Both the position numbers and the translations under genes were made by a program. Shown one piece after another: positions 1-6,837 of a DNA stretch of 8,853 nt. This stretch comes from Pontiellaceae bacterium (lineage in GTDB: Bacteria; Verrucomicrobiota; Kiritimatiellia; Kiritimatiellales; Tichowtungiaceae): contig JAOZMR010000106.1 of NCBI GenBank assembly GCA_029934215.1, forward strand, positions 1 to 8,853. The letters are read 5' to 3'. The notes under the pieces were generated by a model. It was not told the origin of the DNA. It saw nothing but the letters and a program-made list of their open reading frames with translations, and searched no databases. Every line of letters starts with the position of its first letter. Within the stretch, counting starts at the first letter, position 1.

Positions 1-59
1 GCATGAAAAAGTCGAACCTTTCAAAAAAAGGGCATTTTGCTTTACAGTCTACCCCCCAG

Positions 60-74
60 TTCCAGCCCTTGGAA
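60..74 (+). repeat. 15-base near-palindrome, TTCCA-type copy upstream of the fusion gene
   Basis: Reads TTCCAGCCCTTGGAA. The right arm is TTGGAA and the left arm differs from TTCCAA by one base. It belongs to the same family as the copies at 3606, 8234, 8356 and 8571. It lies about 115 bases upstream of the ATG at 189 in a C-rich stretch with no open gene. Function unknown; it could be a protein-binding site or a short interspersed repeat. Confidence 0.75.
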
Positions 75-125
75 CGCCCCCCCACGCATTCGACAGGATA
101 TGGTTTTAGACCGACAGTTGAAAAA

Positions 126-153
126 TTGAGTCGACCTACTCGAAGTGTATCTT
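126..153 (+). promoter_or_regulatory. weak sigma-70-like promoter candidate for the fusion gene
   Basis: TTGAGT (126-131) and TATCTT (148-153) are separated by 16 bases and could be -35 and -10 boxes. A second possible -10 box, TACAAT, lies at 154-159 but has no good -35 partner at 17 bases. Either would give a 5' leader of roughly 20-30 bases before the ATG at 189. Promoters of this lineage are not well known to me, so this is only a candidate. Confidence 0.25.
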
Positions 154-188
154 TACAATACATCGATAAATAAACTGACTGATTTTGT

Positions 189-3100
189 ATGCAAAAACTC
201 GACACAACTCTATTTCTGGAAATCTATCGCCACATGCTCGCATCGCGTAAAGCTGATGCCGTGCAAGAAAATGCGGCGCAGCGCGGCGAAGCCTTCTTTT
301 ATATCCCTTCGTCTGGGCACGAATCGATGGCTGCACTGGCGCCGCATCTAACAGAAACCGACTGGCTGCACTGCCACTACCGCGACCGTGCTCTTCTCCT
401 TGCCCGAGGCGTCACGCTCACAGATGTCCTACTCGATCTCCTCGGCAAATCCGGCTCGCCCTCTGAAGGTCGGCGCATGCCTGGTTTTGCCAACAACCGC
501 AAACTGAACCTTCTCAGTGCCCCAACCTGCGTTGGAAACAACGCTCTTCAGGCGGTCGGTGTGGCTCAAGCTGTGAAGAACGAAGCCTCCAATCCTGTCG
601 TCTATTGTGGTCTTGGCGACGGAGGAACCCAAGAAGGCGAAGTGCTCGAAGCCATCGCCGAGGCAGTCCGCGCCAACCTTCCCGTCCTATTCGTTGTACA
701 AAACAACAAATACGCGCTTTCCACTCCGTCGAAAGGACGCACTTTCTTCTCGCGCCCCGACGGAGATTCCGACGAATTCTATGGCATTCCCATTCTGCGG
801 TGCGATGGCACCGATGCCGTCGAAACCCACGCTCTATTTGGTGAAGTCGTTTCCAAGGTTCGAAAAACACGCGGTCCTCAAATCATCGTCGTAAACGTCG
901 AACGGCTCATGAGCCACACGAACGCCGACGACCAATCCATATATCGACCCGCCGAGGAGATCCAGTTTGCCCTAAAAAACGCAGACCCGATTCTTGTCCT
1001 AGCAAAAAAACTCATCGATGCCGGCATTCCAGAAGCCGACCTCAAAACGATCGAACACGAAGTCAACCACGAGCTCGACGAAGCCTTTACCACCGCACGC
1101 AAAGCGCCCATTGCAAAAACCGAGCTCGCCGCAAAAACCCCGATCATCACCCCCCAGCAAGAAGTTCGCGTCGACGGCGACGCACTCACCATGATCGAAG
1201 CCATGCGAGCTGTCATCCGCCAACGCCTCGGCACAACCCCAGACAGCTACCTATACGGAGAAGACATTGAGGATCCAAAAGGCGACGTCTTTGGTCTCAC
1301 TCGCGGACTCAGCACCGACTTTCCAGAACAAATCACCAACGCACCCCTGAGCGAAAGCACCATCGTCGGGACAGCAATAGGGCAAGCCCTAGCAGGGAAA
1401 AAACCCGTCGCATGCATACAATTTGCAGACTTCATGCTACCCGCATTCAATCAGATTGCTGCCGAACTCGGCGCCATGTGGTGGCGCACAAACGGACAAT
1501 GGGACTCGCCCGTCACCATCATGGCAATCTGCGGTGCATATCGCCCGGGACTCGGGCCCTACCACGCACAAACCTTCGACTCCACCTTCGCGCATATCCC
1601 CGGTCTCGACGTACTCATGCCATCCACCGCCGCCGATGCCGCTGGCCTACTTCGTGCATCCTTCAACTCCGGACGCCCAACCATATTTCTCTTTCCCAAA
1701 AACCTAATCAACGACCGCTCCGTCTGCTGCGCCGACAACGTCACCGAACAATTCGTACCCATCGGCAAAGCACGCATCACACGCCCCGGCAAAGACCTCA
1801 CAATTGTCAGCTGGGGCTCCACAATGCCGCTGTGCGAAAAAACAGCCGAGGTACTTCAAGAGGCAGGCGCCTCCGCCGAAATCATCGACCTACGCTCCAT
1901 CTCACCGTGGGACAAAAAAACCGTCATCGCCTCAGCTCAGAAAACCGGAAAACTACTCGTCGTACACGAAGACAATCACACCTGCGGCCTCGGTAGCGAA
2001 ATCCTCGCAACCGTCGCAGAAAAAGCGGACGGCGCAATAAAAATGGGACGCAACACACGAGCCGATACCTACATTCCGTACCACTTTGAAAACCAGATGG
2101 ACGTACTACCCTCATTCAAAACCGTCCTCACCAAAGCCGCAGAACTCCTCGACTACACATTGAGCTGGCAGAAACCCGTCGAAGAAGCCGACGGCTCCAT
2201 CACCATCAACGCCATCGGATCCAGCCCATCCGACAAAACCGTAAACATCACAGAACTACAAGTGGAGCTAGGGCAAACCGTAAAAGCAGGCGACATCCTC
2301 GCATCCGTCGAAGCCGACAAAGCCACCATGGAAATCTCCACCCCAGTGGATGGAACCGTAGAAGAAATTCTACTCGAAGAAGGCCAATCCGTCGACGTCG
2401 GCACACCGCTAGCACGGATCACAACCAACGAGCTCGACACCATCGCAAAACCGATCACAAGCGAAAACCCAGGCACTCCCATTCTCGAGCGGAAAACAAC
2501 AACCGTGCCGACAATCCAGACCGCCGCAACAAAAGACAAACCCGTCATCCTCTCCTCCATCGCCACCGTCCTCGGCTCACGAAAAGTCGAAAACGAAGAG
2601 CTCTGCAAACCCGGCGAAACCTGGGACTCCGCAGCAATACAAAAACGAACCGGCATAAAAACGCGCTATTGGATAGACGGCGACGAAACCGTCGAAACAC
2701 TCGCCGTAGACGCCGTGCAAAAACTGCTCAAACAAGAAGACCTAGAACTATCCGACATTGACGCACTCATCTGCTCCACCGGCACACCGCTCGCCATGAC
2801 ACCCTCACTCGCATGCCGAGTTCTAAAAGAACTCAGCCCCGAAAAAGGCGGACTCCTCATGCAGGCCCACGACATCAACGCAGCCTGCTCCGGCTACATA
2901 TACGCCCTGCAAACCACCTTCGACATTCTGCGCGACGACCCCACAAAAAAAGTAATCGTCATCACCGCCGAAACCCTATCCCCAATGATCAACCACAACG
3001 ACCCAAAAACAAGCGTCCTCTTTGGCGACGCTGCGAGCGCCACCCTCCTCTCCTGCGAGCGGCGCGACGGCTCGGTCAACGCCCGGCTCAACCGCCCCGT

Positions 3101-3503
3101 TCTCTCCGCCACCGGCGTAGACTCAAAAATCCTCTACGTCCCCAACATGGGCGGAACCGAACACGTTGAAATGGAAGGGCTCACCGTCTTCAAACTCGCC
3201 GTTAAAAAGATGATCGACATGCTCACCGAGGCCTGTGCACGACAAGGCATCCCCGTCTCGCAACTTGACTACATCATCCCGCACCAAGCCAACGAACGAA
3301 TCATTGAAGCCATCCGCAAAACCATAAAATGCCCGTCGGAAAAAATGTTCAATCACATTGGCAAATACGCCAACACCTCCTCGAACACCATCCCCTTTGC
3401 GCTCGCCGAACTCATGCCCGAACAACCCATAGGCGTGCACATCGGGCTCACCGCCTTCGGCGGCGGGTTCACCTTCGGCGCAGCCGTCATCGAAAAGCAG
3501 TAA
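189..3503 (+). CDS. Four-module fusion: 2-oxoacid dehydrogenase E1-alpha / E1-beta / lipoyl domain / ketoacyl synthase III
   Basis: The 1104-residue protein reads as four domains. E1-alpha (about 1-325) has the thiamine-diphosphate motif GDG 143-145 ending in NN 172-173, and an active-site loop with H243, D247-D248 and Y252-R253. E1-beta (about 330-658) has the LSE glutamate E389 and the H459...H469 loop. A lipoyl domain (about 670-745) has the lipoylation lysine K711 in EADKATMEI. A T/P-containing linker (about 746-785) follows. The FabH-like synthase (about 786-1104) has C900, H1032 and N1062, with spacings of 132 and 30 identical to E. coli FabH C112/H244/N274. By family knowledge, E1 decarboxylates a 2-oxoacid and passes the acyl group to lipoyl, while KAS III condenses an acyl primer with malonyl-ACP. 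I infer a cytosolic starter-unit enzyme for a fatty acid or polyketide; the substrate is unknown. No E2 catalytic core (HxxxDG type) or E3 is present. The ATG at 189 lacks a clear Shine-Dalgarno, but it fits because homology starts at about residue 8 (FLEIYRHML). The gene appears monocistronic. Confidence 0.93.
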   Translation: MQKLDTTLFLEIYRHMLASRKADAVQENAAQRGEAFFYIPSSGHESMAALAPHLTETDWLHCHYRDRALLLARGVTLTDVLLDLLGKSGSPSEGRRMPGFANNRKLNLLSAPTCVGNNALQAVGVAQAVKNEASNPVVYCGLGDGGTQEGEVLEAIAEAVRANLPVLFVVQNNKYALSTPSKGRTFFSRPDGDSDEFYGIPILRCDGTDAVETHALFGEVVSKVRKTRGPQIIVVNVERLMSHTNADDQSIYRPAEEIQFALKNADPILVLAKKLIDAGIPEADLKTIEHEVNHELDEAFTTARKAPIAKTELAAKTPIITPQQEVRVDGDALTMIEAMRAVIRQRLGTTPDSYLYGEDIEDPKGDVFGLTRGLSTDFPEQITNAPLSESTIVGTAIGQALAGKKPVACIQFADFMLPAFNQIAAELGAMWWRTNGQWDSPVTIMAICGAYRPGLGPYHAQTFDSTFAHIPGLDVLMPSTAADAAGLLRASFNSGRPTIFLFPKNLINDRSVCCADNVTEQFVPIGKARITRPGKDLTIVSWGSTMPLCEKTAEVLQEAGASAEIIDLRSISPWDKKTVIASAQKTGKLLVVHEDNHTCGLGSEILATVAEKADGAIKMGRNTRADTYIPYHFENQMDVLPSFKTVLTKAAELLDYTLSWQKPVEEADGSITINAIGSSPSDKTVNITELQVELGQTVKAGDILASVEADKATMEISTPVDGTVEEILLEEGQSVDVGTPLARITTNELDTIAKPITSENPGTPILERKTTTVPTIQTAATKDKPVILSSIATVLGSRKVENEELCKPGETWDSAAIQKRTGIKTRYWIDGDETVETLAVDAVQKLLKQEDLELSDIDALICSTGTPLAMTPSLACRVLKELSPEKGGLLMQAHDINAACSGYIYALQTTFDILRDDPTKKVIVITAETLSPMINHNDPKTSVLFGDAASATLLSCERRDGSVNARLNRPVLSATGVDSKILYVPNMGGTEHVEMEGLTVFKLAVKKMIDMLTEACARQGIPVSQLDYIIPHQANERIIEAIRKTIKCPSEKMFNHIGKYANTSSNTIPFALAELMPEQPIGVHIGLTAFGGGFTFGAAVIEKQ
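851..865 (-). repeat. degenerate intragenic copy of the near-palindrome
   Basis: Reads TTCCAAGGTTCGAAA on the + strand. This matches the reverse complement of the intragenic site at 5080-5094 at 14 of 15 positions. It lies inside the E1-alpha part of the fusion gene. As a single degenerate site it could be chance. Confidence 0.35.
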
Positions 3504-3605
3504 CCCAACCCTCATTCAGAACGTCCTTTTTGAGTTTCGCCTCGCGAGTTGGATGAAACTGGGGGTTTCTTTCCGTCCACTCGTAGGCTTTTCTTCTGGT
3601 GAATC

Positions 3606-3620
3606 TTCCAACCCTTGGAA
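3606..3620 (+). repeat. 15-base near-palindrome, exact copy
   Basis: Reads TTCCAACCCTTGGAA: two perfect 6-base inverted arms around CCC. It is identical to the copy at 8571 and to the reverse complements of those at 8234 and 8356. With an outer C/G pair the arms extend to 7 bases (CTTCCAA/TTGGAAG). It lies in the middle of the intergenic gap, about 100 bases after the fusion-gene stop, with no T-run, so it is not a standard terminator. Confidence 0.9.
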
Positions 3621-3783
3621 GCTGAATCCGCATAAGTTGCTTTTTAGGTTACTTTGTGGGTGATCTTCGTTGCCTGATCTCCAGCTCTCAAAATTTCCCC
3701 AGGTTTAGGATCGTTTTCACTTTGTGATTGTGGTTAAATATCTGATTCGCGACGAAATTGGCAAAATTTATAGGTCCATAAAC

Positions 3784-3790
3784 GAAGGAA
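3784..3790 (+). promoter_or_regulatory. ribosome binding site that sets the start of the PEP-CTERM gene
   Basis: GAAGGAA ends five bases before the ATG at 3796. This favours that start over the in-frame GTG at 3724, which has no Shine-Dalgarno and would add 24 residues in front of a normal signal peptide. Confidence 0.8.
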
Positions 3791-3795
3791 AAAAG

Positions 3796-4425
3796 ATGAA
3801 AACAGAGAAGAAATTCAGCCAGAGAATGGCTGCTTACACGGCGACGGCAGGTGCCGCGCTGGTCGCTACGGCCGCAAATTCACAGGCAGGGATTATTTCC
3901 GATGATACCGAAGTGGCATTTCCTCGCGGAGCGGCTCATTTGTTAACCATGGAGGGGGCGACGGTTGATTTTCATCTAATTTCCACCTTTGATTCGATGA
4001 ATGATATCAAGGCTGTGATTGTTGAACCTCTAAATTCTTCACAGCACGCTTATGAGGTCCCGTCGTTTGCACTCAAGTTTGCTCCTGGTGCAACCATTGG
4101 GTCTGAAAGTTCTTTTACAACCCAGACTGGACGGCTTTCTCATAACGCTACAGGGGAGTGGACGGAGGCTGCGCCCCGAGGCTATGTGGGTGTTTCTTTT
4201 GAGTTGGAAAACGAATCTGTTGGCGGTGCGGCTGCAGGAACCACCGTGTACGGTTGGATGGATATTGAGAGAGTTAGCTCTACTTCGGGGACTCTCCATG
4301 GCTGGGCGTATGACGATACCGGTGCCGCGATTGCTGCAGGCGCGGTGCCCGAGCCAAGCTCACTGGCGTTGCTGGCTTTGGGCGCGCTAGGCGTTCGTTG
4401 TATTCGACGTTTCAATAAAGCGTAA
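3796..4425 (+). CDS. PEP-CTERM sorting-signal exported protein
   Basis: The 209-residue protein has a signal peptide at about 1-32. Its charged MKTEKKFSQR start is followed by the small-residue stretch AAYTATAGAALVATAANSQA, with likely cleavage after the AxA-like NSQA. The C terminus carries VPEPSS (V184-P185-E186-P187), a short hydrophobic helix (LALLALGALGV) and a basic tail with RR, which is the classic PEP-CTERM sorting tail. In known systems this tail is recognised by an exosortase of the EpsH type, which processes or anchors proteins bound for the outer surface or exopolysaccharide. No exosortase is in this window. The central 150 residues are Gly/Ser/Thr-rich and probably a beta-strand fold of no assigned function. 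The segment just before the tail (GWAYDDTGAAIAAGAVPEP) resembles other PEP-CTERM proteins of the PVC group, by my recollection. It has its own ribosome binding site and its own terminator, so it is probably a single-gene unit. Confidence 0.9.
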   Translation: MKTEKKFSQRMAAYTATAGAALVATAANSQAGIISDDTEVAFPRGAAHLLTMEGATVDFHLISTFDSMNDIKAVIVEPLNSSQHAYEVPSFALKFAPGATIGSESSFTTQTGRLSHNATGEWTEAAPRGYVGVSFELENESVGGAAAGTTVYGWMDIERVSSTSGTLHGWAYDDTGAAIAAGAVPEPSSLALLALGALGVRCIRRFNKA

Positions 4426-4442
4426 TTGAGCTGTGTGATGAT

Positions 4443-4479
4443 CCGCCCGACTTGGAACACCGAGTCGGGCGGTTTTTTT
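4443..4479 (+). terminator. strong intrinsic terminator after the PEP-CTERM gene
   Basis: CCGCCCGACTTGG (4443-4455) pairs with CCGAGTCGGGCGG (4460-4472). The stem has 13 pairs including one G-T wobble, closes on the tetraloop AACA, and is followed directly by seven T residues (4473-4479). It begins 17 bases after the stop codon at 4425. Confidence 0.95.
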
Positions 4480-4495
4480 GTAAGGGGAGGATCGA

Positions 4496-6811
4496 ATGCG
4501 GACTCAATCGAAGATACTGATGCTGGGGTGGCCTGGCGTGGACTGGGCACTGCTGGGGCCGTTGCTGGACGCCGGAAAGCTTCCGCAGCTTCAGCGTTTG
4601 GTGGATGCTGGAGTGATGGGCGATCTTTCTACGGTGGAGCCGAGTTCAGCGGAGTCGCTTTGGGCTTCGTTGGTGACGGGGAAGCGTCCGCATCAACACG
4701 GAGTTTTTGCCGAAACGTCTGCGCGAAAAACGTCAGCACTTTGGACGATGCTTTCGGAGCGTCAATTGGAGAGCTGGGTGGTGGGCGGAACAGAGACCGT
4801 CGAGCCGATCCTCGGGGGGATGGTGTCGCGGCGGTTTTCGGCGGCGACGGCTCCGATTGAAAAGCCGTGGGCGCTGGCTCCTGATTCGGTGTTTCCTCTC
4901 GCTCAGGCGGAAGAGTTTGCGACCTTGCGGGTGCATCCGCATCAGTTGACGCAACAGCAGGTGCATCCCTTTCTTCCAAACCTTGGAAAGATGGATCTGG
5001 AAAACGATCCGCAGCTGGGTCGAGTGCTCGGCGCGGTGGCGGAGTGCGCCACGGTGCAGGCGGCGGCAACGGCGTTGGTTTCCGAACCTTGGAACTTTTT
5101 GGCGGTACACTACGATGCGTTGCCAGCGTTGCTTTCCCCGTTCAGTTCCCATTTCTACGACGGGGTGGCGGAGGCGGCGTGTCGTTTTTTGGATATGATG
5201 TTAGGTGTGTTGCTTTCGCAGATTTCTTCGGATGTTGTGGTGATGATGGTTTCAGAAAAAGGACCGTCCGGAAAAGGTGCGTTCGTGGTTGCAGGGCAGG
5301 GCTTCAAACGGGATGAGCGGATTTACGGCGCATCCATTTTGGATGTTGCACCGACGGTATTGTCGGGGTTTGGGTTACCCATCGCGGACGATTTTGATGG
5401 GCATGTGTTGCGAAATGCTTTTGTTGAGCCGCCTCGCTCGGAGACGATTTCTTCGTGGGATTGCGAGACGGTGACATCGACTCTCGACGATTCCGCGCTT
5501 TATGGCGAGGCCTGCTCGCTCATGCAGGCGCGGCAGTTTGCCGCCGCCGCCGAGCGACTCGAAAAACTGCACGAGACGTTTTCGGAGGAGTCGCAATACG
5601 GTCTGATGTGGATTCAGTGTTTGAATGCGGTGGAAAATCATTCAAAAGCGCGTGCGGTTTTGGAGGTTTGTTTTCAGCGTAAAGCCAAAGCGGCGGCTAC
5701 GGCGGAGAATGCGTTGCTGCTCTTGGGCGATGCTGTGGAGAATCGGGCAGAGCAACCGCCCGAAAAACGTCGCGAAATTGAACGGTTGATCGCGCAAAAT
5801 TCAGTCAACGATGTCTCGTTTGAGTTGCTCAACGGGATTCAATATTTGGCGGAGGGCGATGCCGAGGCGGCGCTGGTTTATTTCAATAATGCGGAGATGA
5901 TCGACCCCGCCAACTCGCGTATTCTTTTGCATCAAGCGGCTTGTTTCCAAACCTTGGAAAACGATTCGGCGGCAGAGGCGTGCTATCTGCGCTTGCAGGA
6001 AAGAGAAGCCGAATCCCTCGCGGTCAGCCTGGGGCTGTGCCGCATTGCCCTGAAACGAGGGCAACACGAAAAAGCCGCAGGTGCCGCACTCGATGCCGTC
6101 GCCTTCGATTTCGCCACGCCCGAGGCGCATTATCTGCTGGGCATTGCGCTCCAAAATATGGGTCGAATCCCAGAGGCCATCGAGGCGATGCAGGTTTGCG
6201 TGGCGCAAAATCCATCCTTTGTTTCCGCGTACGAGGGATTGACGACGATGTATCGAAAGAGCATCGGAAACATGGAGCAGGCGGAACGCTATGAGCGGCT
6301 GGCGCGCTCGCTTGGGCGGGACGACTTGGTTCTGTCGAGCGCACGCTCCGAGTCGTTGGTGGTTGTTTCGGGGCTGATAGGAAGCGGACTGACGCAGATG
6401 ATGCGTACGCTCGGCGAAAGCGGTATTCCGTTGTTGAGCGATGATGAACAACTCAACTATTCCCCCGTCCGAAGTCGCGATAAAGATTTGTCGTGGCTGG
6501 TGCGCGGGAAAGGGCATGCCGTGAAAATTCCGGCGGCGTTGATTCCTACATTTTCGCGCGGACCGGCCCTTCCGATTCGGGTGATCTTTATGGAACGCGA
6601 TGTGTCGGAGTTGATTGCGGCGCATCGGATTCGCGGCGAGGGCGCGCATTTGAACGATCAGGAATTTGCAACGCTTTTGGAAAAACAGAGTCAGGCGGCG
6701 AAGCATCTATTCGAGGTGGCGGCATTTCCCACGTTGTTTGTATCCCATTCGGAATTCACCCAGCATCCCGAACGAGTCGCGGAAAAAATGAATCAATTTC
6801 TAAGCGAATGA
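4496..6811 (+). CDS. Phosphodiesterase/alkaline-phosphatase-like head, TPR repeats, sulfotransferase-like tail; likely catalytically dead
   Basis: The 771-residue protein starts at ATG 4496, after a strong AGGGGAGG at 4483-4490. Residues 1 to about 310 follow the type I phosphodiesterase / alkaline-phosphatase fold: GWPGVDW near the start, LVTGKRPHQHG at 59-69 and GASILDVAPTVLSGFGLP at 278-295. About 330-612 hold helical repeats, with clear TPR units from about 441. The last 150 residues start with VVVSGLIGSG (622-631) and include VIFMERD, a sulfotransferase-like pattern. The residues expected to bind metal or act as nucleophile appear missing: P13 where the family has Asp, A52 where it has Ser/Thr, no D-xxx-H near 207-219, and SEK 253-255 instead of SDH. 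The usual PRSGTS sulfate-donor loop is IGSGLT here. No signal peptide or membrane segment is evident. It probably shares a transcript with the radical SAM gene 26 bases downstream. Best guess: a scaffold or binding protein. Motif losses are judged from remembered family patterns, not an alignment. Confidence 0.85.
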   Translation: MRTQSKILMLGWPGVDWALLGPLLDAGKLPQLQRLVDAGVMGDLSTVEPSSAESLWASLVTGKRPHQHGVFAETSARKTSALWTMLSERQLESWVVGGTETVEPILGGMVSRRFSAATAPIEKPWALAPDSVFPLAQAEEFATLRVHPHQLTQQQVHPFLPNLGKMDLENDPQLGRVLGAVAECATVQAAATALVSEPWNFLAVHYDALPALLSPFSSHFYDGVAEAACRFLDMMLGVLLSQISSDVVVMMVSEKGPSGKGAFVVAGQGFKRDERIYGASILDVAPTVLSGFGLPIADDFDGHVLRNAFVEPPRSETISSWDCETVTSTLDDSALYGEACSLMQARQFAAAAERLEKLHETFSEESQYGLMWIQCLNAVENHSKARAVLEVCFQRKAKAAATAENALLLLGDAVENRAEQPPEKRREIERLIAQNSVNDVSFELLNGIQYLAEGDAEAALVYFNNAEMIDPANSRILLHQAACFQTLENDSAAEACYLRLQEREAESLAVSLGLCRIALKRGQHEKAAGAALDAVAFDFATPEAHYLLGIALQNMGRIPEAIEAMQVCVAQNPSFVSAYEGLTTMYRKSIGNMEQAERYERLARSLGRDDLVLSSARSESLVVVSGLIGSGLTQMMRTLGESGIPLLSDDEQLNYSPVRSRDKDLSWLVRGKGHAVKIPAALIPTFSRGPALPIRVIFMERDVSELIAAHRIRGEGAHLNDQEFATLLEKQSQAAKHLFEVAAFPTLFVSHSEFTQHPERVAEKMNQFLSE
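4974..4988 (+). repeat. intragenic near-palindrome, phase 1
   Basis: Reads TTCCAAACCTTGGAA, with perfect 6-base arms around ACC. It encodes part of LPNLGK within the phosphodiesterase-like gene. It is identical to the site at 5945 but in a different codon phase. Confidence 0.75.
5080..5094 (+). repeat. intragenic near-palindrome variant, phase 2
   Basis: Reads TTCCGAACCTTGGAA, with one base off in the left arm. It encodes part of SEPWN in the same gene. Confidence 0.6.
5945..5959 (+). repeat. intragenic near-palindrome, phase 0
   Basis: Reads TTCCAAACCTTGGAA and encodes FQTLE in the TPR region. It is the third copy in this gene and uses the remaining codon phase. Confidence 0.75.
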
Positions 6812-6823
6812 AGCCGATTTAAA

Positions 6824-6828
6824 AAGGA
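6824..6828 (+). promoter_or_regulatory. ribosome binding site that sets the start of the radical SAM gene
   Basis: AAGGA ends nine bases before the ATG at 6838 but only three before the in-frame GTG at 6832. The ATG is therefore the better start, and the GTG would add only two residues. Confidence 0.7.
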
Positions 6829-6837
6829 AAAGTGTTT

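Larger units (their letters stand above)
3504..3795. other. intergenic region between the fusion gene and the PEP-CTERM gene
   Basis: A 292-base gap with no supported gene. It holds one near-palindrome (3606-3620) and a short self-complementary CTCGCGAG near 3541. I see no convincing intrinsic terminator after the fusion gene and no clear promoter for the next gene, although the A/T-rich stretch from about 3720 to 3785 is the likely place for one. Confidence 0.6.

Noticed and set aside
3538..3552. CTCGCGAG after the fusion gene as a terminator
   Set aside because: The stem is too short and no T-run follows.
3724..3795. GTG start giving a 233-residue PEP-CTERM protein
   Set aside because: No ribosome binding site, and it would place 24 polar residues before a normal signal peptide; the ATG at 3796 has GAAGGAA at good spacing.
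4451..4458. CTTGGAAC in the terminator as another near-palindrome half site
   Set aside because: It is fully explained by the terminator stem and loop, and the partner arm is missing.
5801..6706. Antisense open frame of 301 codons over the TPR region
   Set aside because: Composition-driven shadow of a real coding gene; Arg/His-rich with no motif.
6832..6837. GTG start for the radical SAM gene
   Set aside because: Only three bases from the Shine-Dalgarno; the ATG at 6838 has proper spacing.
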